Origin: Alligator mississippiensis
Taxonomy: Eukaryota; Chordata; Crocodylia; Alligatoridae
NCBI RefSeq assembly: GCF_030867095.1
Contig: NC_081831.1
Span: 42,841,319 to 42,905,318, forward strand
Reading direction: 5' to 3'
Length of the DNA stretch: 64,000 nucleotides
Position 1 is the stretch's first letter, and the number at the start of each line of letters is the position of its first letter. The notes under the pieces were generated by a model. The model searched no databases. It saw only the letters and a list, made by a program, of their open reading frames with translations, and had not been told where the DNA came from. A program made the translations under genes and the position numbers. Positions 1-12,700 of the stretch are shown here, in pieces.

Positions 1-262
1 ATATGGGAAAGATAGGCCCTCTACTTCATTAGGCCTTCCACCCCGGAAGCCTCTTGTGTATTTCCACTGCATCTCCCCAAGCCAAATACACTCACCAAGC
101 CAAATACATCCTTGAGTATGTAGCTACAGCCTTCCTGGAGAGTGGATCCTTTTTAACACACACACTCTATCCATCTCTGCTCAACTCCACTGCACTATGT
201 ACAGCTCTGCTACCCTTAGTAAAGCATCTTTCTCTCTCCCTCTCTCTATCATTGGGTCCCAG

Positions 263-1583
263 ATTTATTTCTACTGGCTCTGTCGGGATACGGGTGCATT
301 TGCCTGGTTCAATGACCTGCTTGTGTCACTGGAGCAAGAGATGGAGGAATCTGGCAAAGCAGGCTTCCTGAACTACAGACTCTTTCTCACCGGGTGGGAC
401 AATAGCATTGTGAGTCACAAACACATGCATGCTCTCATGGTAGGAGTGGGAAAACAGTCTGACACAAGAAGCAATGGGAGAGAATGTTGTGTCAGAGATA
501 TGGGACAGCGCCATGTTAAAGACTACTGAGATGAAAATGTGCATCAGACAGGGTTTGTACCTCTAACGCACCCACCAGAGCAGCGGTGATGGGGATCCAG
601 GCCACACGCTATCTGATAGGTTCCAGACACTGACAGGATGTCTGCCTATACTAATAGTCATCTTCTGTCACTCCAGGCTGGCCATGCAGTGCTCAACTTT
701 GACACTGTCACTGACGTGGTGACAGGCCTGAAACAGAAGACCTCCTTTGGAAGACCCATGTGGAGTAATGAATTCTCTGCAGTGGCCACTGCCCACCCCA
801 AGTGAGTGTCCCAGCATCCCGTGACTTGAGCTGGATGATCTAGAAATGTTCCATCGAGCCATCTGGCCTGCACATACAGTACACACACTGAGGGGGGCTT
901 AGGTGCCACATACTCCACAGCACCCAGCTGACTGGATTGCCTGAAGGACTGAGGTCATTGTACTATTAAGGCCAGTTTTTTCAGCCATGCAGAGCACCTC
1001 CACTGACTTCAGGTGGAGTTGTGGCTTGCTCTAAACTTAAGAGACCAGAAATTCTAGGACCTTCAGTTGGGCAGTAAGAAAATTTCCTTGAGGGAAACAA
1101 TGAGAAGTGAAGCTGCCCTGCACAGTCACACTTATTCCCACCTTCCCCACACAACAGTTATCCCCTCTGGACACTGTAACAAGGCCAGCCTCCACTGAGG
1201 TACAGGTGATGGGGGAGGGGTATGTTGGAGAGAAGTTCAGACCTCTGAGTTCCCTTTAGGTTAATTTGTTGCATTAATATTAACCACTGCAATAGAAATG
1301 GTTCTGTATTCCTTTTTATGGGCTGCACCATTCACAGGGTCCATTACCCAAGTTCGAAGGCAGCTGAAGCCCCGAGCCAGTGAAGGGCCCTGCCACAGAG
1401 CCATAAGTTAAACAAATGATTTAGCCTGGGCGTTAACAGTCTTCTGTTCCACGCAGGTCTGTGGTGGGTGTGTTCTTATGTGGGCCAGAAGCTTTAGCAA
1501 AGAGTCTGCAGAAGTGTTGCCATCAATACTCCAGGCTGGACCCCAGGAAGGTCAAATTCTACTTCAACAAGGAGAACTTCTAA
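263..1583 (+). CDS. NOX1: NOX1, NADPH oxidase 1, last three coding exons (partial)
   Basis: Exons are 263-409, 677-801 and 1457-1583, all with AG/GT borders and matching phases, giving the last 133 codons including TAA at 1581. The product is the C-terminal part of the cytosolic dehydrogenase domain of a NOX enzyme, a membrane flavocytochrome that passes electrons from NADPH to oxygen to make superoxide. Visible marks are [13 protein letters not shown] at the start, the run [13 protein letters not shown], the nucleotide-binding segment [11 protein letters not shown] and the terminal FYFNKENF shared by NOX1 and NOX2. NOX1 is preferred over NOX2 because of wording such as [18 protein letters not shown] and [14 protein letters not shown], which follows human NOX1 closely. 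The rest of the gene lies left of the window. Its position beside CSTF2 agrees with the human order. Confidence 0.95.
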
Positions 1584-2320
1584 GCTGAAAGAAAAATTTG
1601 CCTAGCTCTGTGGCACCACAGCCTCATTGGGAACAATCTGCTGGGTCCTCCACCTCCATTTTGAGAGCCAAATTTGGCTGCTGCTAAGGGCACACCAAGC
1701 AATGCTACTGGAAATGCTACCATTCAAACTATGCCTTCCCCGCTGTTAAATATGAAGGACCTTCAAGATGTGACATGGCATCCCTCCAAGGGACAGGCAC
1801 TTGAGCTTTATGTACAAATGCTGCCTACTCCCTGTGTGCCCCAATCTCTAGAGGCCCTTTTGGGATGAGAAGAGTGGGCCTTCTCCACTCCTAGAGATTG
1901 CTCTGCACTGGTTTTGCATGCAAGGAAGCTGAAATTAACCTTCTAATGGAATCTGTTCCCTTTCAAAGTTGACTGTGGCACCAGCACAAAGGCTCATATT
2001 GACTATTAAACTTGATTTAAATGCACTGGGATTCTTGGATGTTGGCCATACGGGAAATATGCTGGGAGGATGCAGGGTCTTCAGTAACTAATTCAGCACA
2101 AGTGGTCAAACACACTCCAATAAGCATTATTGCAAATTATGTCTTTAAAGTTGTAAAAACCTCTCCACCTCTGGCCATAGCATAGGATAAACCCCAACTC
2201 CAGAGGCTCATTCTGTCCAATTTAAGAGGCAAACTCTGTCTCCCCATTGGCATTGGGCCTCTGTGCAAGTCTGCAGCACCTGGGATGGATCTTCAATAAA
2301 TCTCCCCAAACAGTAGCAAG
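1584..2320 (+). other. NOX1: Probable NOX1 3' untranslated region
   Basis: This follows the NOX1 stop codon. Two possible poly(A) signals are visible on the plus strand: ATTAAA at 2005-2010 and AATAAA at 2295-2300. Either would give a 3' UTR of about 0.45-0.75 kb. The real cleavage site cannot be fixed from sequence alone. Confidence 0.45.
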
Positions 2321-4394
2321 GGAAGTTGTTTTGTATAGTGCTGTTGCTCTTTCACTGACTGGTTCCTTGCTACCAGTTCTCCCACTACGGGAATTCCTAT
2401 TTGGTGATACTGTGAACAGAACCCTCAAGTGGCCACTGCAGGAAGTCTTCCAGACCTATTCAGTATGACTCGCAAGGAAGCAAACTGCTCAACTGTGTTC
2501 AGGAAAAAGAGGAAAAAATCTGCCAGAAAAGGCAGGCGTCTTAAGTGATATTGCTGTGACAGCAGATCAGCAACGGACAGCAATCGGATATGGAGCCTGC
2601 ATCTCTCAGGTCACCCATCAAGGCTGGAGAGGCTGAAAGATGAGCTTCCTTCTCAGCTGACAGGAGATCTGGCAGGGCAGGGCTGCACCACACGACACTA
2701 GAAGAACCTGAGGTAAGGCAGCTCTAGGACTGCCAACACACAGCAGTTCAGTTCATTAAAAGGAAGGCTCAAGGCTACAAACACTTCAATCTGGCAGCTG
2801 CAGATCACAGCTCCCCTCAAGCATCTGCTGAGTCCCATCAGTCAAATGGTCTCATCTGCCTGCTATCACACAAGACCATTATCTTTAAATGGAAGCTACT
2901 ACAAAGCATTTGAAGCAATTTTTCTCTTCCCATTGCTGGGTGAGCTATGAGGTTTTTAAACGGAGGGAAAGTGATGCAGACATGAGCATCTTACAAAGGA
3001 CAGGTTGGGGCCCAGTAACATGACCTGAGCGGCTGTTCTTATGGAAAAGGATTTATTTACCTTGTGCACCTGTAGTTTCATTCTCCAGAGGAAACATGTA
3101 TGAAGCTCAATAGCTTAGGATGCAAACCAGGCACTTCATCACACTGTATTGGCCAGGCCAGCCTTAGCACCCCTTGCCACACACTCCCAGATGACAATTT
3201 CAGTGCACTGACCTCCTCTGATTTCCTGAGTTTCTCCTAGCAAATGTAGCCAGTAATGACAAAATTGCCCTTGGGCTCAGAAAACAGCAGCAGACTCTCC
3301 CCGGGGGCTATCTCCTCCCTCCACACTGTTTAGCACCTTCGTCCATGGTTCATAGATCACGGCTAAAACAGAGCTCAGTGACTTGTGGGGAGTGAAACAA
3401 GTGATGATCAACCCTAGAGCCACAACAGGCTACCAAAGAGGACAGAACTTGCTGAACACATCAGACTGAGGGCCCCCATGGAGCTCTGCCAGTTCTATTA
3501 GTGTTATCTGAGGCAGTCTCAGAGTCCAGGGGGTAACATGTAAGCATGGGTGACTGGTACCTCCTGAGTCAGGGGGGCATCTGTCCCCCCCAGCAGCAGT
3601 TCCGAGTTGCTGCAGTCGGCCGTGGGGGAACCCCCCTCTCCCTCCCCCGGTCAGTGCGATTGGCCATAGGCTGACCATGAGGATCGCTTTTCTGGCACCC
3701 CCACTCCCCAGCTGGTGCTCTCGGGGGGGGGGGGGGGGGGGGACGACACGAGCGCTCTCAGGGTCCATGTGCAACCCTATGCACCCCCCACACGTTGCCA
3801 CTACATGCGAGGCACCAGTGGTTGCCATAATGCTCCCTAGCAGTCACTGATCCTGCCTGGCTCTTGCCGTCACCTCCCAAGGTCCCAACCTGGTTTCTTT
3901 CCTTTCATGTCTTGTAAAACATGACGGAGGGAGGCTGCCCTCAGAAGCTGAGAGAGCCTAGGTGCTCTCTTGGTTTGCTCCTGCTGTGCCCTATGAGCCT
4001 TAAGGGCTAAAAGTCTTAAGGCCTAAATTTGTGGCCCTTTTGCTCCTACAGCCACACTCATGCCTTGCAGATCTCATGAACCAAACAGTTTTGAACCTAT
4101 CAGTTTTGATCAACACTGTCTAGTATCTGGTCTCACCAACTTCTTGATTTTATCTGGTCTCTATCCACTCGGGCTGCTGGGGTCCCAGGTCCCAATTCTT
4201 CCCCTTGTGCAATGGGTTCCCTAGCCCAGTCTTGTTTCTGCCCCTCATGGTTGTCTCCTGCCCTGGATTCATCCCCTTGAATTTCCTGTCCAGCCCTCTT
4301 TGAGCTGAAATCTTATGTCCCCACCCTCTAGGGCTTTGGGTACCACCCCCTGGTGGCTGCAAATCTTTCCCCTCCAAGACTGGGGCTCCCTGCT
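2321..4394. other. Intergenic DNA between NOX1 and CSTF2
   Basis: No coding exon was recognised. It contains a dispersed repeat at about 3535-3830, listed separately, and a G homopolymer of about 20 at 3724-3742. The rest is unassigned. Confidence 0.5.
3535..3830 (+). repeat. Dispersed repeat, copy 1 (related copy near 55.8 kb)
   Basis: The stretch starting GCATGGGTGACTGGTACCTC at 3544 is nearly repeated at 55795, and a second shared block beginning GCACCCCCCACAC near 3780 matches one near 56050. Order and strand agree in both places, so these look like two diverged copies of one interspersed element. A poly-G run lies inside this copy. The family was not recognised. Confidence 0.5.
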
Positions 4395-4398
4395 CCTT

Positions 4399-4895
4399 TT
4401 CATAGATTCATAGATGTTAGGGTCGGAAGGAACCCCAATAGATCATCGAGTGCTGGGTTTAGATGACCCCAGCTAGATGCCTATCTAACCTCCTCTTGAA
4501 GACCCCCAGGGTAGGGGAGAGCACCATCTCCCTTGGGAGCCCATTCCAGACCTTGGCCACTCGAACTGTGAAGAAGTTCTTCCTAATGTCCAGTCTAAAT
4601 CTGCTCTCTGCTAGCTTGTGGCCATTATTTCTTGTAACCCCCAGGGGCGCCTTGGTGAGTAAAGCCTCACAAATTCCCTTCTGTGCCCCCATGATGAACT
4701 TTTAGGTAGCCACAAGGTTGCCTCTCAACCTTCTCTTGAGGAGGCTGAAGAGGTCCAGGTGCCCTAGTCTCTCCTCATAGGGCTTGGCCTGCAAGCCCTT
4801 AACCATATGAGTGGCCCTTTTCTGGACCCTCTCCAGGTTATCCACATCCCTCTTGAAATGCGGCACCCAAAATTGCACGCAGTATTCCATATTTT
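4399..4895 (-). mobile_element. CR1 LINE 3' fragment
   Basis: On the minus strand two adjoining frames read like the end of CR1 reverse transcriptase: [20 protein letters not shown] followed by [17 protein letters not shown], then [19 protein letters not shown] and [16 protein letters not shown]. The plus strand begins with the antisense CR1 tail around ATAGATTCATAGATGTTAGG. It is very close to the 3' end of the long CR1 at 39.3-42.15 kb and looks like the same young subfamily. About 0.5 kb remains, a typical 5' truncation. Confidence 0.9.
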
Positions 4896-6702
4896 CTGCC
4901 TTTCCTCTCTCCCTTTCTCTTGCTATAGGTACCCTTGCTCCGGGTTACCACCTTCTCCAGCTCCAGCAGCTTGTCCCTTGTTTGGACAAGCTCAAATCTC
5001 ACACGCCTCCCTCAAACATCTCTTTAAGTGAGACTTATCTCAGAACAAATCCACAAAAAGGGGAAAAAAAGGTACACTGTCCCTTTAACCCTGGTAGCCT
5101 TGCTCTGGCAACCTCTAGGCTAAGAAACAAGCTACTTCTCCCCCCCCCCCATTTTCTCTGAGGCTTTGTCCTGTGTTACTTTCTCTCAGTCACCTCCTTT
5201 TTATGGGAGGGGAAATAAAAGTCCTGTCGCAGCCTGCCTTCCCAGGTGTTGTCCTCCCCCTCTACCCCACCTTCCAGCTCACCCTTATTAACACCTGGGC
5301 TGCAGGCCTCACTAGTCCCAGCTGTAAGCCCTTCCAGCAGTTAACTAATTGACCCTCTCTCTCTCTCTCTGGCGGAATGCTTTGGGTATCTGTTTTCTCC
5401 AGGTCTAACCCCTTAACGGCCTGTTGGTTTATGCAGCAGCTATTTTGGCAGGCCTGCCTTTGTTTTTTGCATTCTTTCTTTGCATAAAAAGGAGCCCCTT
5501 GCTTTGTTACACCATGTACTCAAATCTTCCCTCCCAGTTTATTTTAAACACCGTAAAATATACATAGAAACCACAAATGAACATGGGGAGGGGAGGGGGG
5601 GTTACATAAAAGGCAGGGAAAAGGGAGCCCCTCTACCATACGGTGCCAGGTCGGACAGTGATGGGGAAGCTGCCACATGGATTGCCTTCTCTGTCTCAGA
5701 GGTTCTGAAGCCAGCCACTGCGTGCCTTATAAACCCTGCAAGAATAACAGAGGGAGTGAAATCTTGCTCTAAGGGAAGGACAAGAGAGGCCAGCAGGAAC
5801 TGGACAAGAACAGCATCATCAACACCCCTCCCAGGTACACCTGAGCCACACAACAAGAGCAGGGACACAAGGTGTCTCAGGAGGGCCCTGCTCACAGGAG
5901 CAAACTGCACCAAGCCCTGACACCACCCATGACATGTGGGATTCTCCAGAGAACTATGGTAGCATGACCTGCTCTTTCACTGCCCTCTGGCACTGTAACC
6001 TCCCACAAAGCACTCCTGCCCAACAGCTGCGGAAGCACTGGAAGACTCCTGAGTTGGGGCCACTGGGTGGGTACTGAGTTGCTTTTCTCCCCCTCTCAAT
6101 GGACAAAGGCCTATAAAAACCTTCCTGAGCCAGGCCAACAGGTGCCCAATCCTCAGAACTGCTGTGGCCAAAGCGAAGGCAACTTCCCTAGGGAAGCTGA
6201 GGCAGGTGAAGAGCACTAGGAACTACATGAGAGCCAGCACATACAGCACTTGGGCAGCACCTTTTGACTCCATGACATACTGCTAGGATTTACTGAGTGA
6301 CCACAGGGACAAGAAACTATCACTAGGGCTTATGCAAGGGAAGGCTAAGATATGAGCCATGCCCAGGCCACAAAGGGAGTCCACACCAGAGGCAATGTGA
6401 GGCCATGCCCTGCCTTACTCTTGTTTGTGGAGGAAACAGGCAGGTTTACTGAGGAAGCTGCAAGGCCAGGGCTGTGTTAATGGAAGTGCTAGACGGAACT
6501 GGTTCAGCTTGTACCCATGTGGAACAGACACCGGTGGAGATGTGCCAGGGAAAGAAGGTATGCTCCCCTAACACTACTGGGTCTATGAAGCATTCACTTC
6601 AGCTAACCCACTCCCCTTCATTCTGCCTACCACACCTTGCCAGCTCTTTTGTTCATTCAACCTGTTCCTCACAGTGCTGCAGTCTCCCCTCAAACTCACC
6701 TG
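4896..6702 (-). other. CSTF2: Downstream flank and probable 3' UTR of CSTF2
   Basis: The first clear minus-strand AATAAA below the CSTF2 stop is at 5538-5543, with GT-containing sequence beyond it, so the 3' UTR may run from 6702 to about 5515 (near 1.2 kb). A short CT microsatellite lies near 5357-5371 and a C-rich run near 5140. No other gene was seen. Confidence 0.35.
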
Positions 6703-9700
6703 TCACGGTGCCCCAGTGGATTTCTGAATCTGTTCTTTTAGAATAAGGATGCTCTGCCTTTGCTCTGGGGGCAGCATGGCAATCTGGTCTGCAGTCAGCT
6801 GGAGGACTTGCATGATCAGGGCAGCCTGTGGGTAAAGAGGGGAGGAGCAATCAGCACCTGCAGCAGCAATTGCCCAGAAAGGAGGAGCAGCAAAGAAGAG
6901 AGAAGAGACAGCAGGTCCCGCAGGGACAGGGAGGGGGAGACAGTACAAAGACATGACAGTACAAAGGCACATGGATAACAGGAAGCAGAAGCAGCACAAT
7001 TTGCTCTGTACTAAAAGGACTGGCCCACTGACCACAGGAAAAGCTTCACAGGCTCCTGGGCTTTCTCCTGAAAAGCAGCAGGATAATTAAGTACCCATTA
7101 TGAGTTGGCACCAACCCAGAAACTCTTGCACTGGGGACTGGTGCAGCACGAGGGGAAGAGGGTACACAGGGTTTCATTTTCACTGCAGTGGCATTTCCTG
7201 CCAGCAGCCCCAGACCCTTTCCATTTCATATACTCACCTTCTCATGATCTTGTGGGGTGACCTGGTTTTGCCCAGGGCTAAAGCCTCCTGGTTGACCTGC
7301 TCCTTGAACCCCTGCCCCTGGCAGGCCTCCACCTTGCATGCCTGCCCCTGGCATGTTGGGAACCTGTGGGGACAGAGATAGGATAGGATGGTCTCCCTTG
7401 CTGTACAAAGAGAGCCTGCAGTTGGCTATGTAAATAAAGAATTATGCTTCTCTAAGGACAAAGTAGGTAACAAGAAAGAGACTGACTGAAGTACCCAAGC
7501 TAGATCCGAGTACCCCGAGTAACGAACTCTGTAGACGCTGGGACATGTCAACTCTGGGAACAAAGGCTGCAGGACTAGGCAAGGCTGGCCAGCCTTGGGC
7601 TCTCTGGGTTTCTGGTTCTGTGCTGTATTACGAGATATGACTCTACCTCACCATGAGGCTGTGAAGAGAAGGGCAGGTGAGGCCTAAGGTCCCTGAGACA
7701 TTTCCTGTTGTAGCAGTGAATGGCCTAGGACAGGAGTAGCCAATTATTTGGGCTGAAGGGCCACTTAGGGAGTTTTGGTGAGCTCTCATGGACCAGGTCG
7801 GCACACCCCCCCCTCAACGGCTCACCAAAACTCCCTAAGTGGTACTGCCCTGCAGTCAGGTGGATGGGGAGCAGCATCTGAGAGCAGGACAGGAGCTGGG
7901 ATCGCAGGGCCAGGGCCCAGGGCAGAGCTGCAATCTGCTCCCCTGCACATCCCTGCAACAGGTGCCAGTTCTGCAGGCAGGGACATGCGGGGAGTGGACT
8001 GCCACTCTGCCCTGGGCCCTGTGCTGTCATTGCTGAGCAATCCCAGGGTATCCATGAAGACCAGCCAGGACTCGCAAGGACAGGACATATAGCCAGGCAG
8101 ATGGGATGGGGCCATGGGCAGGCAGGGAGCAGCATTCGGGAGTAGGACAGGCAGGCAGAGCTGGGATCACAGGTGGGGCCCAGGGCAAAGCTATGATCCG
8201 CTCCCTGCACATCTCTGCCTGCGGAAAAAGCACCTGTTGCAGGGATGTCTGGGCTCTATCCTGGGCCTGGGTCCAGTGCTGTCACTACCCTGTGATCCTG
8301 GTCCCACCAACCTGTCCCACTCCAGACACCGCTCCCTGTCTGCCACATGTGGGTCCTGGACCGATCTCTATGGGGACCCCAGCCATCTGCTCTATCCAGC
8401 GATGGTAAAGACTGGCAGCAGCAGCCAGGAGCCAGTGCCTCTGGGGCTGCTGGGAAGTGAGTCCAGGCATCACACCACCCCAGCCCCGCTGTCTGCCTGC
8501 AGGTGGCAGGACTAGACCCATGTGTGCCCAGGCTACTCCGCACAGGATGGGCAAAACCCTTTGATGGGCTGGATCCAGCCAGCAGACTGCATTTTGCCCA
8601 ACCCTGGCCTAGAATCTGAAAAGCACGAGAGAGCCAGGCTGCTGCCCTGTGGCGCTACTCCCTACTGTATTGACCTGGCTTAATCCGTAGCTCCCTCGGG
8701 TGAGGACAGTTCTGGAATCACAGCAGGGGCAGAGTTTGATAAACAAAAGGGATATCAAGCCCCCTGCATGGGGATCAAGCCTGGCAGTGGGGAGCATAAG
8801 TACCAGGAAGATGCAAGTTTCAGTGCAACAGAGAATTGCTACCCGCCTTCTCCCAGTTTCAGAGCCTGTTATCCTGACACAAGCCCAGTTAGGGGACACA
8901 TGCTGGTTTTACACATTATAGTCATGGCATGGGTCAGCAATCCCAGGCTGTTGCAGCCTCCAGGGATCAAGACCATGCTGTTAACAGCCCAGTGTAGCTG
9001 GCAGGGCTGGTGCTGACCTAGGCTCCATTAGTGGTGGGGGGGATATCATCCATTCCCAGGTGTTCACTGGTTAGCAGAGCGGGTGTTAGCTATCAAAGAA
9101 CCAGCATCAATCGGAGCCTGGCACCATGCATTTATCATTATCCATAGAATTAGTACCTGTCTAGGCCCCTGTGGGACATTCGCTCCCATGTTCAGTGGTC
9201 CAGGGCCTTGAATGCCACCAGGCATTGGGCCCCTTGGATTGGGGCCAGGGCCCCTGGGTTCCATCGCTCTGGGCTCCATGCCTCTGGCCTCCATGCCCCT
9301 CGGTTCCATGCCTCGAGGCTCCATCCCTCTTGCCTCCATGCCCCTGGGCTCCATTCCCCGAGGTTCCATGCCCCTGGGCTCCATGCCCCGGGGATCTCTT
9401 CCACCTAACAAAGAACAAACAAGATCCAAGCAGACTGCTGAAAGAGGTGTCCACTCTCGGGAAAACTGGGGTACATGCTGGCATTACAGAGCCAAGCCTT
9501 CTCCAGCGTACAGGCTGGCAAAACCTGAGAAAGGTCAGGGCCAATGTGAGGGGCTCTTCCTCCTCTTGCCCTGCATAACTGTCCCCAACTCCATCTGACC
9601 TTGCGTACCTTAACCCTGTGATTCACGTTACTGTTCAACCGCCTCCCCATGTTTCTCTTACATTCGCCAAAGTGTTATGGCAGAGCAGGCATGTAAGGGA

Positions 9701-12700
9701 CCTCAGGAGGTCACATCAAGTCCAGGTCCCTGCTCAAGCAGGACTGTCCCTGAATAAACCAACCCAGCAAAGTGTCTGTCTAACCTACTCCTAAAAACTT
9801 GCATGACGAAGACACCAGACCCAGTTTAGGCCAGTCTGTGCCAGTGTTTAGTTACCCTCAATCAGAAAGTTTTTCCTGATTCCAGCCTAACTGGGGCCTA
9901 ACTCTTGGCCCTTTCCCAGATCTATGACTTCTCTATCATTTTACACCTAAATCCATGGCCCTCTCACCTCGAGCATCCATCAATGGCCCCCGAGGTTCTC
10001 CCATCAGTGGTCTGGGTTCACCCATTGGTCCTCCTCTCATCTCATGAGGCGGACCACGGTTGTCATGGCCAGGCATGTGGTGCATAGGTGGCCCCTGGTG
10101 GGGTGGACCAAGGTAACCTCTGGGGAGAGCAAAGCAAAAGCAAGAGGGCATATCAGACACAGAACTGAATTTTCATAACCCACATGCAGTGAAAGGAATG
10201 GGTTTGGCTCACAGGGATGGGTGCTGATATTTCCAGCTCATGGCCAATTTATAAGGCTGCAATTAGCAACCTCCCAGGGGAGCTGGCTCCTAACACGCAG
10301 CTGTCTATGGATCACCAGAACTTATTGCTCTAACCAGCCAATGTGACCTGGTGGTTCACCTGGAGGCACTGCCTCTTTCCCATTGCTCACACAATCCCTG
10401 ACTTCAGCAAGAGGCCATGCCAGGGGCAGCAGAGTTGTAGTATCAGACTGGAAAGATCCCTCTCCTCCCCACTTCACCTGGGCTCCACTTCTCCAGTGAC
10501 TGAGAGCAAGGTCCCTCCTCGTGGGTCATTTGGAGCATCTCCCAGAAGACCTCGGGGTGGTGGGCCACTAGCAGGCAATGGTCCACGCTGCATAGGGGCC
10601 CTTGGATCTGGCATGGGCACTGCCAGGGAAATAAACAACAGTTCATGAGAACCATCACAGCAGAGTCCTGCTGCCCTTTTGGGCTAACATGCAACAGAAA
10701 CCCCCTCAATGCTCCCTGGAGCTCAGACAGGCTGACAGCCAGATATGGGTGTGTCATGGTCCATGGTACTGTCTATGATGGGGCTAGAACTGAAGCACAG
10801 CAAGGTGGGAAGAACTCTTCCCATAGATAACACAGCAGATCACAGAAGCTGGTCACTTCAGGGCTAATTTTAACCCCTCCTTTCCCCTACAGTTACCATC
10901 TTAGCTGGCTGAAGGAAGCTGAGAATTAAGACTACAGCAGCCTTCTAAAGTCTGGACATGCACCCTGAAAGTCAAAAGTGTGAGCCTTGTCACCCTGTGT
11001 CTGAAGGCAAAACAGCAAGTGACACCCTACTGACCCTGCATCTGAGTTCAAATGGCTGGGCTGACGCATAATGTCATCTCCCTCCATCCCATTTCACCAG
11101 TCACATTGGTTACCCTCCTTCCCAGAGATGGAAGGTCCCTCTGCAGAGAACACCTCTATTCTCTCCTCCTGACACAAAGGGGCAGTCCTGTGTTTGAAGA
11201 TGGTTGCTGAAGTGCTCAGAGATCTGGCCATAGCCCCAGGTAAAGATAACCCAAGTGCTTAATTCTACGTGAAAGGCTGCCAAAAATCCATGTAGCCCAC
11301 ACTGAGCCCCACAACCAGAGGGAGCTGACAGTTGCTATGGATACCTTGAACACGCTCGATAGAGGCAGGCCTGGCAGGTCCCACGGGCGAGAGCTGCAGG
11401 TTCCCTGGCAAGCATCATGAAAAGAGGGAAAAGAGTAGACACATAAATAGTGTGTGCACTCATTCGCATACATTGGGAGATCCACAGATGGAACTGCCTA
11501 GACCCCAGGCCCACCACAGCCCCAAGTGCTAGCACAGCTTCATTTCCCTGGCTGGCATGAGCTCATTGTACATAACAGACTCCCATGGAATTGGGTCACA
11601 GACTTTAAAAAGGCACTACAAATCCTACAGGCCTGGTTTTGTCACTCTTCCAGGAACATAGCTGGACTGAAACATCCAAGATCAACTTTGGCTCTGTATG
11701 GAATCTTCCACAAGGCTTGAAGAGCCCAGTCCCCTATAAACTGGTGCCCAGGAGAAAGCTTGTGCTGGTTCCTGTGCATGTGGCAGGAACCTAAACCTAT
11801 TTTTGCTGCATTTATTATTTCACTTAAAATACAGAATTTTTTTAGCTTTTGCAGCTGCAGAACCACTTTTCGAGCCAGAGCTGGCACGATGTGAGCTGGA
11901 TATGATACTGCTTACCCAAGCATTCAGTGAGACTGCTCCAGTTCCCCAGCTCAGAACCTCCCCAAGCAGCAGCAGAAATTAACAAAATTCTGTACCAGCT
12001 GCCTTGCTGCTATTTCAAATCCTAAAGATGGCAGGGGAATGGTGACGTGTCTCCATGGCTGCTATTTGGCAAAGCCCTGAGCAGTAGCATAGCTCATGAA
12101 GGAAGACCCAAACGTGAAATCAGAAAAAGTCTCTCAGATTGAGCAGCTTTTTAGGTATGTGAAACTGTGGGACTTCAAAAAGGAAGTGTCACACTCCTGA
12201 TAAAAGGAGCGAGACATAGGCCAAGGAGGGGATTACCTTCCTCATGGCCTACTTACAATCTGAAAGAGTAGGGATCTCTTGGATATGGCAAACCAGGCTC
12301 ATTTGCTAATGGGATACTGATGCTTTAATGGACTAATTGCACTGAGCCTTAATCCAGGACCAGGATACAGCCATTGCCATGTGGCAAGAGGGCCCTACAT
12401 ATTTCCCACAGAGATGCCCTCTACTGGTCAACACACTTTACTATCATGTGCAAAAGAAAAGCTACCATTCCCCCTGCTGGACAAACTACAGAAAACACCG
12501 AAAATTCAATAATAATACAGCAGGCAAGAAGCTGATTTAGCACCATTGCAGTCCCCAGCATTCCCCAGACACCTGTAACTACCAAGTACCAGAAAATAGG
12601 GCTGTGTGAAATTTCGGCAGCCATTTCAGTGCCCGAAACACCAAATCTGAAATGAAACAGAAGGCTCCAAAACATCTCCAAAACCATCTGAAACATTTTG

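Noticed and set aside
4896-5450. A possible LTR (has AATAAA near 5213 and pyrimidine-rich runs)
   Set aside because: No terminal repeat partner, target duplication or internal retroviral sequence was seen. No virus-like element could be supported anywhere in the window.
9171-9598. Plus-strand open frames opposite CSTF2 exon 11
   Set aside because: They are the complement of the pentapeptide-coding array, which stays open on the opposite strand because of the repeat.
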